Shown here one piece after another: positions 26,705-34,955 of a DNA stretch of 62,095 nucleotides; position 1 is the first letter of the stretch, and each line of letters begins with the position of its first letter. The notes below the pieces were generated by a model that ran no database searches, was not told the DNA's origin, and was given only the letters and a program-made list of their open reading frames with translations. A program made the translations under genes and the position numbers. This DNA is from CAZPRY01 sp964589175. GTDB taxonomy: Bacteria > Fidelibacterota > UBA2242. The stretch spans positions 1 through 62,095 of the forward strand of contig CAZPRY010000024.1 of the NCBI GenBank assembly GCA_964589175.1, read 5' to 3'.

Positions 26705-26869
26705 GCTTCTGTTGACGACAATAGACAAGTGCTTTTTTATCATCGCTGTACAAGCGTGTCCGATATGGATTATCGCCATTCTCGGGATGTGGTTTTCCCG
26801 GCACTGAGGACTTTTTTACTCAATACTCGAAAATCTAATTCATTAAATCCGTAGCGTTTAAAGGGCAGA

Positions 26870-26902
26870 CGGTTTTCCAAAAAGCCGGTCGGGTGTTTTT
26901 TT
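26870..26902 (+). terminator. Weak intrinsic terminator after GH5
   Basis: CGGTTTTCCAAAAAGCCG (26870-26887) can fold, and a seven-T run follows at 26896-26902 after 8 bases. The distance makes it a weak candidate. It overlaps the -35 region of the next promoter. Confidence 0.3.
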
Positions 26903-26929
26903 GATTGTTTGTTGCAATTATTTTTTATA
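26901..26929 (+). promoter_or_regulatory. Promoter of the acetyl-esterase operon
   Basis: TTGATT (26901-26906), 17 bases, TTTATA (26924-26929). The start of transcription would fall near 26936, immediately before the LacI-type operator at 26940, a standard repression layout. Confidence 0.45.
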
Positions 26930-26939
26930 TCGTTAAACC

Positions 26940-26953
26940 CGAAAACGATTTCG
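26940..26953. promoter_or_regulatory. LacI-family operator CGAAAACGATTTCG
   Basis: A near-perfect palindrome with the central CG of LacI-family sites. An identical 14-base copy lies at 30481-30494, beside the LacI gene. It is 43 bases upstream of the first esterase start and just after the predicted promoter. Confidence 0.7.
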
Positions 26954-26995
26954 TATGATTCCAATGGCACAGGAACGGATTATGGCGGTAAAAGT

Positions 26996-28135
26996 ATGAA
27001 ACATTTTTGTATCCTGATTATGATGGAGTTTTCATTGCTTTTATTCGGATGTGCCCCGGTCAGACCGTTCTTCCATTGTGGCACTGTCCCCCAAGGCGAT
27101 CCGGATTTTCGAAAATCCTACAGATTTTTTCCGGCTAATCATTCCAATATCCAATATTTTGGAAGATGGGACACGACTGATCCGCGGCACCCGCGTCAGT
27201 CCTGGCCGGGCGTCTATTTTTGCGTGGAATTCACCGGAACCGGTATCGGCTTGCGTATCGACGACAATATCAATTATTATAACATCTACGTCGATGGTCA
27301 AATGTATGATGTATTTCACGGAGATCAGGCGGGTGAAGCCGATTATTGGCTGGCAAAAAATCTTGAAAACGGACAGCATAAGCTACGACTTAGTAAACGC
27401 AATATTGCTTTCGATAAGCCGGCAACCGTAGCGGGACTATGGCTGGAAAAAGGAGCGAAACTCTTGCTACCGCACCCGCAACCGACCCGGAAGATTGAGT
27501 TTATCGGGGATTCATTTACGGCCGCCGAGGGCAATGAGGCGATCCGGGAAGAACTGCCCTGGGAAGAGAAGATGCCGGTCACGAATATCGATCTGGGCTT
27601 TGCAGTAGTCGTCGCCCGGCATTTTGAGGCTCAATACCATACAACCTGCCGTTCCGGGATGGGACTGGTTTGTGACTGGACGGGCAACCATGAACTTGCG
27701 ATGCCCCGGCACTTCGACCGGACATTGATGGTTGAGGAAGAACCCAAATGGGATTTCCGGACATGGCTGCCCGATCTGGTGGTGATCTGTCTCGGACTTA
27801 ATGATTATTCGGGATTCGGCGGCTGGAAAGAAGGGGTCGCCGAGGCTAATTCCGCTCTGTTTCGAAAGACATATCATGACTTTCTGGCAACAATCCGGAA
27901 GGTATACCCGGGAGTTAAGATTCTGGCCGTTGCAGCCCATCCCGATTGGATCCGCGCGAATGTTTTACAGGTAGTCAATCAGGAGAGAGCCGATGGACGC
28001 AGGGATGTATTCTATGCCCGGTTCGACTATTTTACGGGCGGCTATGTCGCTAACGGGCATCCAACGGTGGCGACCCACCGGAAGATTGCCGGCCAGATCA
28101 TCGCAGCAATTGAGGCGGAAAACATTTTTAAATAA
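26996..28135 (+). CDS. CE2-type SGNH acetyl esterase, lipoprotein
   Basis: 379 residues from ATG 26996; the upstream open frame crosses the operator and is not coding. The signal peptide ends in the lipobox LLFGC. Residues about 40-155 are the N-terminal jelly-roll of carbohydrate esterase family 2 (NIQYFGRWDTTD, WPGVYFCVEFTGT). The SGNH hydrolase follows: nucleophile S173 in FIGDSFT, GLGLNDYSGFGGW, and catalytic His H355 in NGHPTVATH. CE2 enzymes remove O-acetyl groups from xylan and, with preference in several members, from glucomannan. Anchored in the outer membrane or periplasm, it would deacetylate mannan oligosaccharides. It pairs with the similar secreted esterase 31 bases downstream. 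Confidence 0.88.
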   Translation: MKHFCILIMMEFSLLLFGCAPVRPFFHCGTVPQGDPDFRKSYRFFPANHSNIQYFGRWDTTDPRHPRQSWPGVYFCVEFTGTGIGLRIDDNINYYNIYVDGQMYDVFHGDQAGEADYWLAKNLENGQHKLRLSKRNIAFDKPATVAGLWLEKGAKLLLPHPQPTRKIEFIGDSFTAAEGNEAIREELPWEEKMPVTNIDLGFAVVVARHFEAQYHTTCRSGMGLVCDWTGNHELAMPRHFDRTLMVEEEPKWDFRTWLPDLVVICLGLNDYSGFGGWKEGVAEANSALFRKTYHDFLATIRKVYPGVKILAVAAHPDWIRANVLQVVNQERADGRRDVFYARFDYFTGGYVANGHPTVATHRKIAGQIIAAIEAENIFK

Positions 28136-28166
28136 AAATGGATACCAGTGTAGGAGTTGATGAATC

Positions 28167-30377
28167 ATGAAAAGAATCCTGGCTGTAACAACCATCATCG
28201 TTATATGCATAACCGGTTTGACGAAACCGACGTTTTCGAAAGAATTCATCCCGGCAAATCATCCCTATATCCAGTATTACGGCCGCTGGGATCGCTCGAA
28301 TTCTACAAAAGCCACGCACTCCTGGCCGGGTGTGTATATTTACGCTGAATTCGAAGGGACCAGCATCGGGGTTAGATTGTTTGATAATTTCACCTATTTT
28401 AATGTATTTGTCGACGGGCGCTTATATCCCCTTTTCAAAGGCGATGTCTACGGTGATGCGAACTACACGCTGGTATCCGGACTTGCGGATGGACCACACA
28501 CGATTCTGTTTACCAAACGCTGTGAAACCACCTGGACTAAATTTACTTTTTATGGGTTTATCCTGGATGACGGCAAGTCGTTGTTGCCGCCGCCGCCGCG
28601 GCCGGAGCGCAAGATTGAATTTATCGGCGATTCGTTTACCAGCGCCTCCGGAAACGAATACACCGAAGAAGGTACTCCGCCAGAAACGGAGCTGGTTACC
28701 AATGCCTACGAAGGTTTTGGCGCCATTATTGCCCGGAATTATGAAGCCGATTATACCTTATCCAGCTGTTCCGGTTACGGGATGGTGCTGGACTGGACCG
28801 GCGATTACAATAAGAATATCCCGGATTGTTTCGACAGAACATTACTGTATACCAGTAGTCCCAAGTGGGATTTTTCGCAATGGATCCCGAATCTGGTTGT
28901 GATCGGCCTCGGTTTGAATGATTATTCGGGATTCGACGGCTGGGAGGGGCCTGTTTCGGAAGAAAATACAGTGCTGTACAAATCCCGTTATCATGAGTTT
29001 ATCTCGATTCTTCGGGATCTTTATCCCGGCGTGAAAATCCTGGTCGTTGCCACGCATGTGGAGTGGATGCGGGAGCACATCGCCGAGGTCGTAGCCGAGG
29101 AGAACGCCGACGGCAATCGTGATGTGTTTTACGCCCAGTATTCATATTATGAAGGTGGTTACGTCAATAACGGTCATCCCAATGTCGCCACTCATTACGG
29201 AATCGCGGATGAATTGATTGCAGCTATCGACACAATCAATGCCTGGGAGTTCTATGTCGACGAAAGACCGCCGGTTTTTACGAAATTCCCCGCCTCGCCC
29301 TTTACCGTTACCGATACTCTGTGTACGATTCGGCTGGAGACCGATTCTTATGCGATGGTGCGCTATGACTTGGCGGATATAAGCTATCACGAAATGGCGC
29401 ATGAATTTACGTCGACCGGCAAACGCAAACATTCGGTTACGATTTCTTGCGAGCACGGCCGGCAATACAATTATTTTCTACGCGCGATGGATCAGAATGG
29501 TAACGCGATGCCGTCATCTGCGATAATATCTTTCAACGTTGATACCCTGCTGGCTCCGATCAAATGGTACCATCCCACTTATCCCATTAATGCCGAAAAA
29601 TGGAAGACCGGAACCGCACCACTGGGACGGCGCTTTTCCGATGTCGTAACGGAAATTTCGTTGGTTAATACAGCCTATTTCAGGCACTACTTTGATCTTT
29701 CCGATCCATCGGCCGTTACGGATTTCTCCATCGATGTATTTTACGATGACGGCGCCGCTGTCTTCCTGAACGGAGCCGAAATCTGCCGGCTGAACATATC
29801 GGTAGAGGACACCCTCCGTTACACGACAAATGCGGCGAAGGCTAAAGAAGGAATGACGAGCTATTCTCTAGATGATAAAAAACTTAGGCTGTTAAAAAAG
29901 AATCGGAATCTCATTGCGGTCGAAATTCATCAATGCACCGATGAAGTCGGTGATATGTATTTCAACGGCCGACTGAATAGTATAACAGCAGCAGGAACGG
30001 AAGTGATTGTCGATCTAGGGGAAGAATGGGATTATTTCGATTTGGGCCAGAGTCCGCAGGAGATGTCGCGGGATTCCATTCCGGTCGTCGTTATCGACGA
30101 TTTTTACCGTCCATCGGTGATGTCGTTAAGCCAGAATTATCCCAACCCGTTCAATCCATCGACAACGATTTGTTTCTCCGTACCGCGTTACGATCGAGTA
30201 ATCATGGAAATTTTCGATTCGAAAGGCCGGCTGATTGAGACGCTTATCGATGAACACCTCTCCGCCGGGGATTATAACGTCCAATTTCATAATGACCGGT
30301 ATCCCAGCGGTATCTATTTTTATCGGTTGAAAAGCGGGGACAATATGAAATCCCACAAGATGCTTTTACTGAAATAG
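28167..30377 (+). CDS. CE2-type SGNH acetyl esterase with C-terminal modules and type IX sorting domain
   Basis: 736 residues with a signal peptide (MKRILAVTTIIVICITGL). The first 350 residues parallel the preceding esterase: jelly-roll (YIQYYGRWD, WPGVYIYAEFEGT), S156 in FIGDSFT, GLGLNDYSGFDGW and H337 in NGHPNVATH. Then come an Ig/FN3-like piece (about 365-455), a galactose-binding-like beta-sandwich (about 465-620; APLGRRFSDV, YFRHYFDLSDP, DGAAVFLNGAEI) and a Por/type IX sorting domain (NYPNPFNPSTTI, SGIYFYRLKSG). It would be exported to the cell surface or medium, complementing the lipoprotein version, so acetyl groups could be removed both outside and inside the outer membrane. It shares the operon and operator at 26940. 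Confidence 0.9.
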   Translation: MKRILAVTTIIVICITGLTKPTFSKEFIPANHPYIQYYGRWDRSNSTKATHSWPGVYIYAEFEGTSIGVRLFDNFTYFNVFVDGRLYPLFKGDVYGDANYTLVSGLADGPHTILFTKRCETTWTKFTFYGFILDDGKSLLPPPPRPERKIEFIGDSFTSASGNEYTEEGTPPETELVTNAYEGFGAIIARNYEADYTLSSCSGYGMVLDWTGDYNKNIPDCFDRTLLYTSSPKWDFSQWIPNLVVIGLGLNDYSGFDGWEGPVSEENTVLYKSRYHEFISILRDLYPGVKILVVATHVEWMREHIAEVVAEENADGNRDVFYAQYSYYEGGYVNNGHPNVATHYGIADELIAAIDTINAWEFYVDERPPVFTKFPASPFTVTDTLCTIRLETDSYAMVRYDLADISYHEMAHEFTSTGKRKHSVTISCEHGRQYNYFLRAMDQNGNAMPSSAIISFNVDTLLAPIKWYHPTYPINAEKWKTGTAPLGRRFSDVVTEISLVNTAYFRHYFDLSDPSAVTDFSIDVFYDDGAAVFLNGAEICRLNISVEDTLRYTTNAAKAKEGMTSYSLDDKKLRLLKKNRNLIAVEIHQCTDEVGDMYFNGRLNSITAAGTEVIVDLGEEWDYFDLGQSPQEMSRDSIPVVVIDDFYRPSVMSLSQNYPNPFNPSTTICFSVPRYDRVIMEIFDSKGRLIETLIDEHLSAGDYNVQFHNDRYPSGIYFYRLKSGDNMKSHKMLLLK

Positions 30378-30393
30378 TATAAATCAAAGGACA

Positions 30394-30409
30394 GGGGGAT
30401 GAGCCCCCC
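30394..30409 (+). terminator. GC hairpin after the esterase operon
   Basis: GGGGG-ATGAG-CCCCC lies 17 bases after the esterase stop. The stem is short but strong and no U-run follows directly, so termination is uncertain. Confidence 0.4.
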
Positions 30410-30480
30410 TCCGCTTCTTGGGTTCCGGGGCCGTAGGGGTGGGAAAATTTTCTTGTATTTTTAAAATAAACCCCTAAATT

Positions 30481-30494
30481 CGAAAACGATTTCG
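30481..30494. promoter_or_regulatory. LacI-family operator CGAAAACGATTTCG, second copy
   Basis: Base-for-base identical to the site at 26940-26953 (the following GTA also agrees) although the surrounding sequences are unrelated. It lies 139 bases before the LacI start, fitting autoregulation. Confidence 0.7.
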
Positions 30495-30576
30495 TAAGAA
30501 AATTACAGACGGCTTGAGTGATTCTACGAGGAGAAGACAAGAAAAAAGGATTATTTTTTCGGCCGTTGATTTCGTT

Positions 30577-30594
30577 GTTTTCGAAAACATTTCG
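30577..30594. promoter_or_regulatory. Overlapping palindromes near the LacI start, variant operator
   Basis: GTTTTCGAAAAC (30577-30588) is a perfect palindrome and overlaps CGAAAACATTTCG (30582-30594), a 13-base version of the operator with three central bases. It lies 39 bases before the GTG start, a good place for autorepression. Confidence 0.45.
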
Positions 30595-30632
30595 ACAATG
30601 CTTGGTGGTCGGCTATTCTGAGGGGTGAGACA

Positions 30633-31676
30633 GTGACGACGATTAAAGATATAGCCCGAGAAGCAAAATGTTCCTTGGCCACGGTTTCCAAGGCCATTAA
30701 CGGGCGCCATGATATCAGTGAAACCACCCGCGATCGTATTTTAAAAATCGCCGAAGAACATAATTTTGTCCCCAATGCCTTTGGTAAAGGCTTAAAGAAT
30801 CGCAGAACCGAAAACATCGGCGTTATTTTCTGCCGTGAATCCCTGCCGCTTTCGCTGAATCCCTTTTACTCCAGGGTTCTCGAAGGGATCGAGGGGGAGC
30901 TGGCGATCAATAACTATAATCTGGTTCTGCACTTATTGCCCGACGTGTACCGAGGGGAATACCCCAAAATGCTGAAAGAGCGCAATTTGGACGGCGTTAT
31001 CCTGATTGGCGTACTGCAGGAAAAATTTGTCTCTCAATTAAGCAAGGAAAAGATCCCGATTGTATCAATTGATCCGAAAATCGTAACCGATAATTTCAGC
31101 CAGGTCCTTATCGATAACGAACACGGCGCCTTTCTGGCCACTCAACATCTCATCAACAACGGACACCGGAAAATAGCCTTTATTTCCGCTGAATTGGAAC
31201 GCGAAAGCTTTCGCCAGCGATATCTGGGTTTCAAGAAGGCGATGCATCACAATCATGTCAAGATCGTCGAGCAATTCATGCAGATTGGTGGGCTCGAAAG
31301 CGGATATGAACATGCCAGAATTTTGCTCAATTTGAGGGAGCGCCCCACGGCTATCTTCGTTTCCAACGACATTAACGCGATGTACAGCTATCAAGCCATC
31401 AAAGAGAGCGGATTGCGCATACCCGAGGATATCAGCGTCATCGGATTCGATGATATCGCCTGGGCGAAAATGGCTTCCCCGCCCCTTACGACTGTTCGGG
31501 TCTATAAAGAGGAAATGGGCTCCATATCGGTGCGGAAGCTCCTGAATATGATCAATAGGACCGAAAAGATAAGTACGACCATTATACCGGTTAGAATTAT
31601 TGTGCGGGAATCGGTAAAACAACTCCTTCCGGTTCCTACAATGGTTCACCAGGAAACGGATCTGGGTAATGCATGA
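30633..31676 (+). CDS. LacI-family transcriptional repressor of the glycan locus
   Basis: 347 residues with a GTG start and a GAGGGG ribosome-binding site. An N-terminal helix-turn-helix of LacI type (TIKDIAREAKCSLATVSKAINGR) with the hinge (LKNRRTENIGV) is followed by a periplasmic-binding-like sugar-sensing domain (VLIDNEHGAFLATQHLI, HRKIAFIS, PTAIFVSNDINAM, VIGFDDIAWAKMASPPLTTV). It would bind the CGAAA-type operators here and release them on a mannan- or glucan-derived effector. It sits between the esterase operon and the TonB-receptor operon and probably controls both. The effector cannot be named from sequence. Confidence 0.95.
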   Translation: MTTIKDIAREAKCSLATVSKAINGRHDISETTRDRILKIAEEHNFVPNAFGKGLKNRRTENIGVIFCRESLPLSLNPFYSRVLEGIEGELAINNYNLVLHLLPDVYRGEYPKMLKERNLDGVILIGVLQEKFVSQLSKEKIPIVSIDPKIVTDNFSQVLIDNEHGAFLATQHLINNGHRKIAFISAELERESFRQRYLGFKKAMHHNHVKIVEQFMQIGGLESGYEHARILLNLRERPTAIFVSNDINAMYSYQAIKESGLRIPEDISVIGFDDIAWAKMASPPLTTVRVYKEEMGSISVRKLLNMINRTEKISTTIIPVRIIVRESVKQLLPVPTMVHQETDLGNA

Positions 31677-31722
31677 AGAAATCGACGGATGCTCTTAAAA
31701 GTATCGATGAAATTCGTTTGAT

Positions 31723-31734
31723 CGAAAAGGTTCG
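31723..31734. promoter_or_regulatory. Weak LacI-like box before the TonB receptor
   Basis: CGAAAAGGTTCG followed by TAAAAT resembles the operators at 26940 and 30481 with two bases lost. It ends 22 bases before the receptor ATG, so repression could act by blocking elongation or ribosome access. Could be chance. Confidence 0.3.
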
Positions 31735-31756
31735 TAAAATATAGGAGAGGGCGGGT

Positions 31757-34700
31757 ATGAATCTAACCAATTTGATGAGAAGAATAAGGAGCGGTCTTTT
31801 CCTTAGCATTTTCGTTTTTATGCAGATTGTTTTTGCAGGAACGACAGGGAAAATCACCGGTGTTGTGCAAAACACTGAGACCGGTGAGCCGTTATGGGGG
31901 GTGAATGTAATTTTAGCCGGCGGTGGCGGGGGAATGGGCGCTGCCACAGATGCCGAGGGCTATTTCGTTATTCTGAATATTCCACCGGGCACTTATTCTC
32001 TGAAAGCATCGATGATCGGTTATACTATCGTTAATGAGGTCGGGATCGAAGTATATGTCGACCAAACGACCACCGTCGATTTCTCGCTGTCTCAGGCAGT
32101 TCTGAAAGGCGAAGAAGTTGTTGTAACAACGAAGAGGAACATCGTTCATAAGGACGTTTCGACCAGCGTTCTCTCGGTGGATGCGCAAGAGATAGCCGCA
32201 TCGATTCATACCAGTGTCGCCAATATCATCGGTGAGCAGGCCGGTATTGAGGGACTGAGGGTCCGCGGCGGAAAAGTTGATGAGACGGCGTTTATGGTGG
32301 ATGGCGTTACGTCGAGAAACCCGCGGAATAACGAACCGATCGCCGGGATTGCCTTAAGTGGTATTGAGAACATCAATGTTAAACGCGGCGGTTTTGAAGC
32401 CGAATACGGCCAGGTCCGCGCCGGCATCGTCAATGTGATTACGCGGGAAGGGCGAGCGGACCGCTACTCCGCTACCATTTCTCTGGATTACAATCCTCCC
32501 GAACCCGACTATTTCGATTCCAGCCCCTACTCCTATGACTCTTATATTAACCGGCCCTATTATGATGATGAAGTCTGCTGGACGGGCACCAATGCGAACT
32601 GGCCGGAGTATATCGTCGCCCAGTATCCGCAGTTCGAAGGCTGGGACAAGGTCTCCGAAAATTCACTCAAAGACGATGATCCCAACAACGATGTCACACC
32701 GCTGGGCGCCCAGATGTATGACGCCTGGAGGCGCCGTAAGGAACCGGCCACCAATATACCCGACGCCAATATCGATGCGGGCTTTGGCGGGCCGGTGCCG
32801 ATCATCGGCGAGATGTTGGGAAATCTGCGGTTTTACGCCACATACAAACGGAATCGCAATGCCCTGGTGATACCGCTCTCAACGGATGATTACACCGAAA
32901 ATAATTACCGCATTAAACTGAATAGCAATCTGGCGGACAACATGAAACTGGATATTTCCCTGATGGGCGGTAACAATTATTACAACGCCCAGAACTGGTC
33001 ATACCAGAATTATCTCGATCAGCCCGAAGAAATTGCGGACGACAGTGACGAGAGAGCCATATTTGGTACCGGTTATTACAGTATTTCCGACCAAAGCTAC
33101 GATTTGCTGTCAGCCACCCTGAACCATACCCTCAGCAATAAATCTTTCTACCGAGTGACACTGTCACGCGTTCACACAAAATACCGGACACACCCGCCGG
33201 CAGAGCGAGATACGTCCCGGGTAAACAACATCATCCCGGAATTTCAGGCCGTGGATGAAGCGCCGTTCGGCTGGTGGCCCCCGCTGAACCCTTATACCAG
33301 TGAACCCTATACATTCAATTACGGCGGACACGTCACCCGGCAAAGAGACAGTAGTGATGTATACACATATGAAATGAAGGCCGATTTCACCAGCCAGGTC
33401 AACAGTACCCATCAGGTTAAAACCGGATTGGATGTCCAGTTAAATTATTCGAACCTGTCTTATGGTGAAGTCCAGATGAGCACTTTCAACCAGTACATCA
33501 GCTATATTGATCGCACGGACAGGCCTATCCAGGCGGCCTGGTACATACAGGATAAACTGGAGACGAAGGGATTTGTGCTGAATGCCGGATTAAGAGCCGA
33601 CCTGTTCTCAGCCAATACCGATTGGTGGGATCCGGAAAATCCTTTCGATCCATTCTATTCCGCAAAATTTAATGAAGCCGGTGCCGATACGCTCTATCGA
33701 AAGACGAAACCTAAGACGCACCTGACCTGGAGCCCGCGGTTCGGTATTTCGCATCCGATCACCGAGACCTCCAAACTCTTTTTCAATTACGGACATTTCA
33801 CCCAATTGCCATCCTATGAAAATATCTTCCGACTGGTCAGGGCAGATACCCGGTCGGTGACCCAGATCGGCAATGCCGGTCTGATACCGGCCAGGACCAT
33901 CGCCTATGAACTCGGACTGGATAAGGCGATCGCGGATCAGTATTTGTTCCGCCTGAGCGCCTATTACCGGGATATTACGGATCAGTATACCACGACAAGG
34001 TACGTGGGCATCAGCGGCATCGATTACCAGAAAGCCACCAATAACTCCTTTGCAGATAGCCGCGGCCTGGAAATCAGTCTCAGCAAAGACCGGGGCAGAT
34101 GGTTTACGATGCTGGCCAACTATACCTACCAGGCAAGTTCGAACGGTGAATACGGGAGAGGCGAGATTTACCAGGATCCCTCGAGACAGCAGGATTACGA
34201 TAAGGACACCCAGGCACGCTACCAGACCAAGCCCATCCCGCAGCCCTACGCCAGGATTAATACAAGCCTGCACACGCCGCCTGACTTCGGACCGAAATTA
34301 TTCGGCGAGAGAGTATTGGGCGGTTGGGAATTCACCAGCTATATCGATTGGCGGGCAGTCGGCCACATGACCTACAATCCGAATGGCGTTTCCGGAATTG
34401 TCAATAATGTCAAAACACCGGAATATTTCAATATCGATTTAAAATTGAGCAAGAAGTTTGAGTTTAAAAAGTACGATATCTATATCTTCTCGAATGTCTT
34501 CAACGCTCTGAATGTCAGAAGACTGTCCATGTATGCCGAAGAACCCGCCGGATTGTACAATGCCGCGGACGGCACAGCCTACTCGCAATCCCTGCATCTG
34601 CCGGAAAGCGAAGCCTATAACAACATTCCCGGGAATGATCAATATGGTGATTTCCGGGAACCTGATGCGGAATATCAGCCGGTAGCGCGCAAAGCCGATC

Positions 34701-34936
34701 TCATAGGAGAGGGCAAAGCGGGCTATTACTACTATATTACCGATAAAGCCACGCTCGGCGAATATGAGTGGTACCTGTACAATACCGAAACGGCGGGCTG
34801 GGAAGAGATTGATAAAACGGAAATGGACCGGGTTCTGGACGAAAAGGCCTATATCGATATGCCGAATAAAACCAGTTTCAATTTCTTCTGGCCGAGGAAT
34901 ATTACTTTTGGACTGAAGATATCCTTTAATTTATAA
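31757..34936 (+). CDS. TonB-dependent outer-membrane receptor for oligosaccharides
   Basis: 1059 residues: a signal peptide (LFLSIFVFMQIVFAG), a carboxypeptidase-regulatory-like beta-sandwich about 35-115 (ITGVVQNTETGEPLWGVNVIL, GYFVILNIPPGTYSL), a plug domain about 125-225 (LRVRGGKVDETAFMVDGV, IENINVKRGGFEAEYGQVRAGIVNVITREG) and a large C-terminal barrel. It would import oligosaccharides through the outer membrane with TonB energy. It resembles SusC-like receptors but no susD gene follows; instead an FN3 protein, PorV and a TIG lipoprotein come next. Preceded by GGAGAGGG ribosome-binding sequence. The substrate (mannan/glucomannan oligosaccharide) is inferred from the locus. Confidence 0.93.
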   Translation: MNLTNLMRRIRSGLFLSIFVFMQIVFAGTTGKITGVVQNTETGEPLWGVNVILAGGGGGMGAATDAEGYFVILNIPPGTYSLKASMIGYTIVNEVGIEVYVDQTTTVDFSLSQAVLKGEEVVVTTKRNIVHKDVSTSVLSVDAQEIAASIHTSVANIIGEQAGIEGLRVRGGKVDETAFMVDGVTSRNPRNNEPIAGIALSGIENINVKRGGFEAEYGQVRAGIVNVITREGRADRYSATISLDYNPPEPDYFDSSPYSYDSYINRPYYDDEVCWTGTNANWPEYIVAQYPQFEGWDKVSENSLKDDDPNNDVTPLGAQMYDAWRRRKEPATNIPDANIDAGFGGPVPIIGEMLGNLRFYATYKRNRNALVIPLSTDDYTENNYRIKLNSNLADNMKLDISLMGGNNYYNAQNWSYQNYLDQPEEIADDSDERAIFGTGYYSISDQSYDLLSATLNHTLSNKSFYRVTLSRVHTKYRTHPPAERDTSRVNNIIPEFQAVDEAPFGWWPPLNPYTSEPYTFNYGGHVTRQRDSSDVYTYEMKADFTSQVNSTHQVKTGLDVQLNYSNLSYGEVQMSTFNQYISYIDRTDRPIQAAWYIQDKLETKGFVLNAGLRADLFSANTDWWDPENPFDPFYSAKFNEAGADTLYRKTKPKTHLTWSPRFGISHPITETSKLFFNYGHFTQLPSYENIFRLVRADTRSVTQIGNAGLIPARTIAYELGLDKAIADQYLFRLSAYYRDITDQYTTTRYVGISGIDYQKATNNSFADSRGLEISLSKDRGRWFTMLANYTYQASSNGEYGRGEIYQDPSRQQDYDKDTQARYQTKPIPQPYARINTSLHTPPDFGPKLFGERVLGGWEFTSYIDWRAVGHMTYNPNGVSGIVNNVKTPEYFNIDLKLSKKFEFKKYDIYIFSNVFNALNVRRLSMYAEEPAGLYNAADGTAYSQSLHLPESEAYNNIPGNDQYGDFREPDAEYQPVARKADLIGEGKAGYYYYITDKATLGEYEWYLYNTETAGWEEIDKTEMDRVLDEKAYIDMPNKTSFNFFWPRNITFGLKISFNL

Positions 34937-34955
34937 ACGGGAGAATATAGAGATA

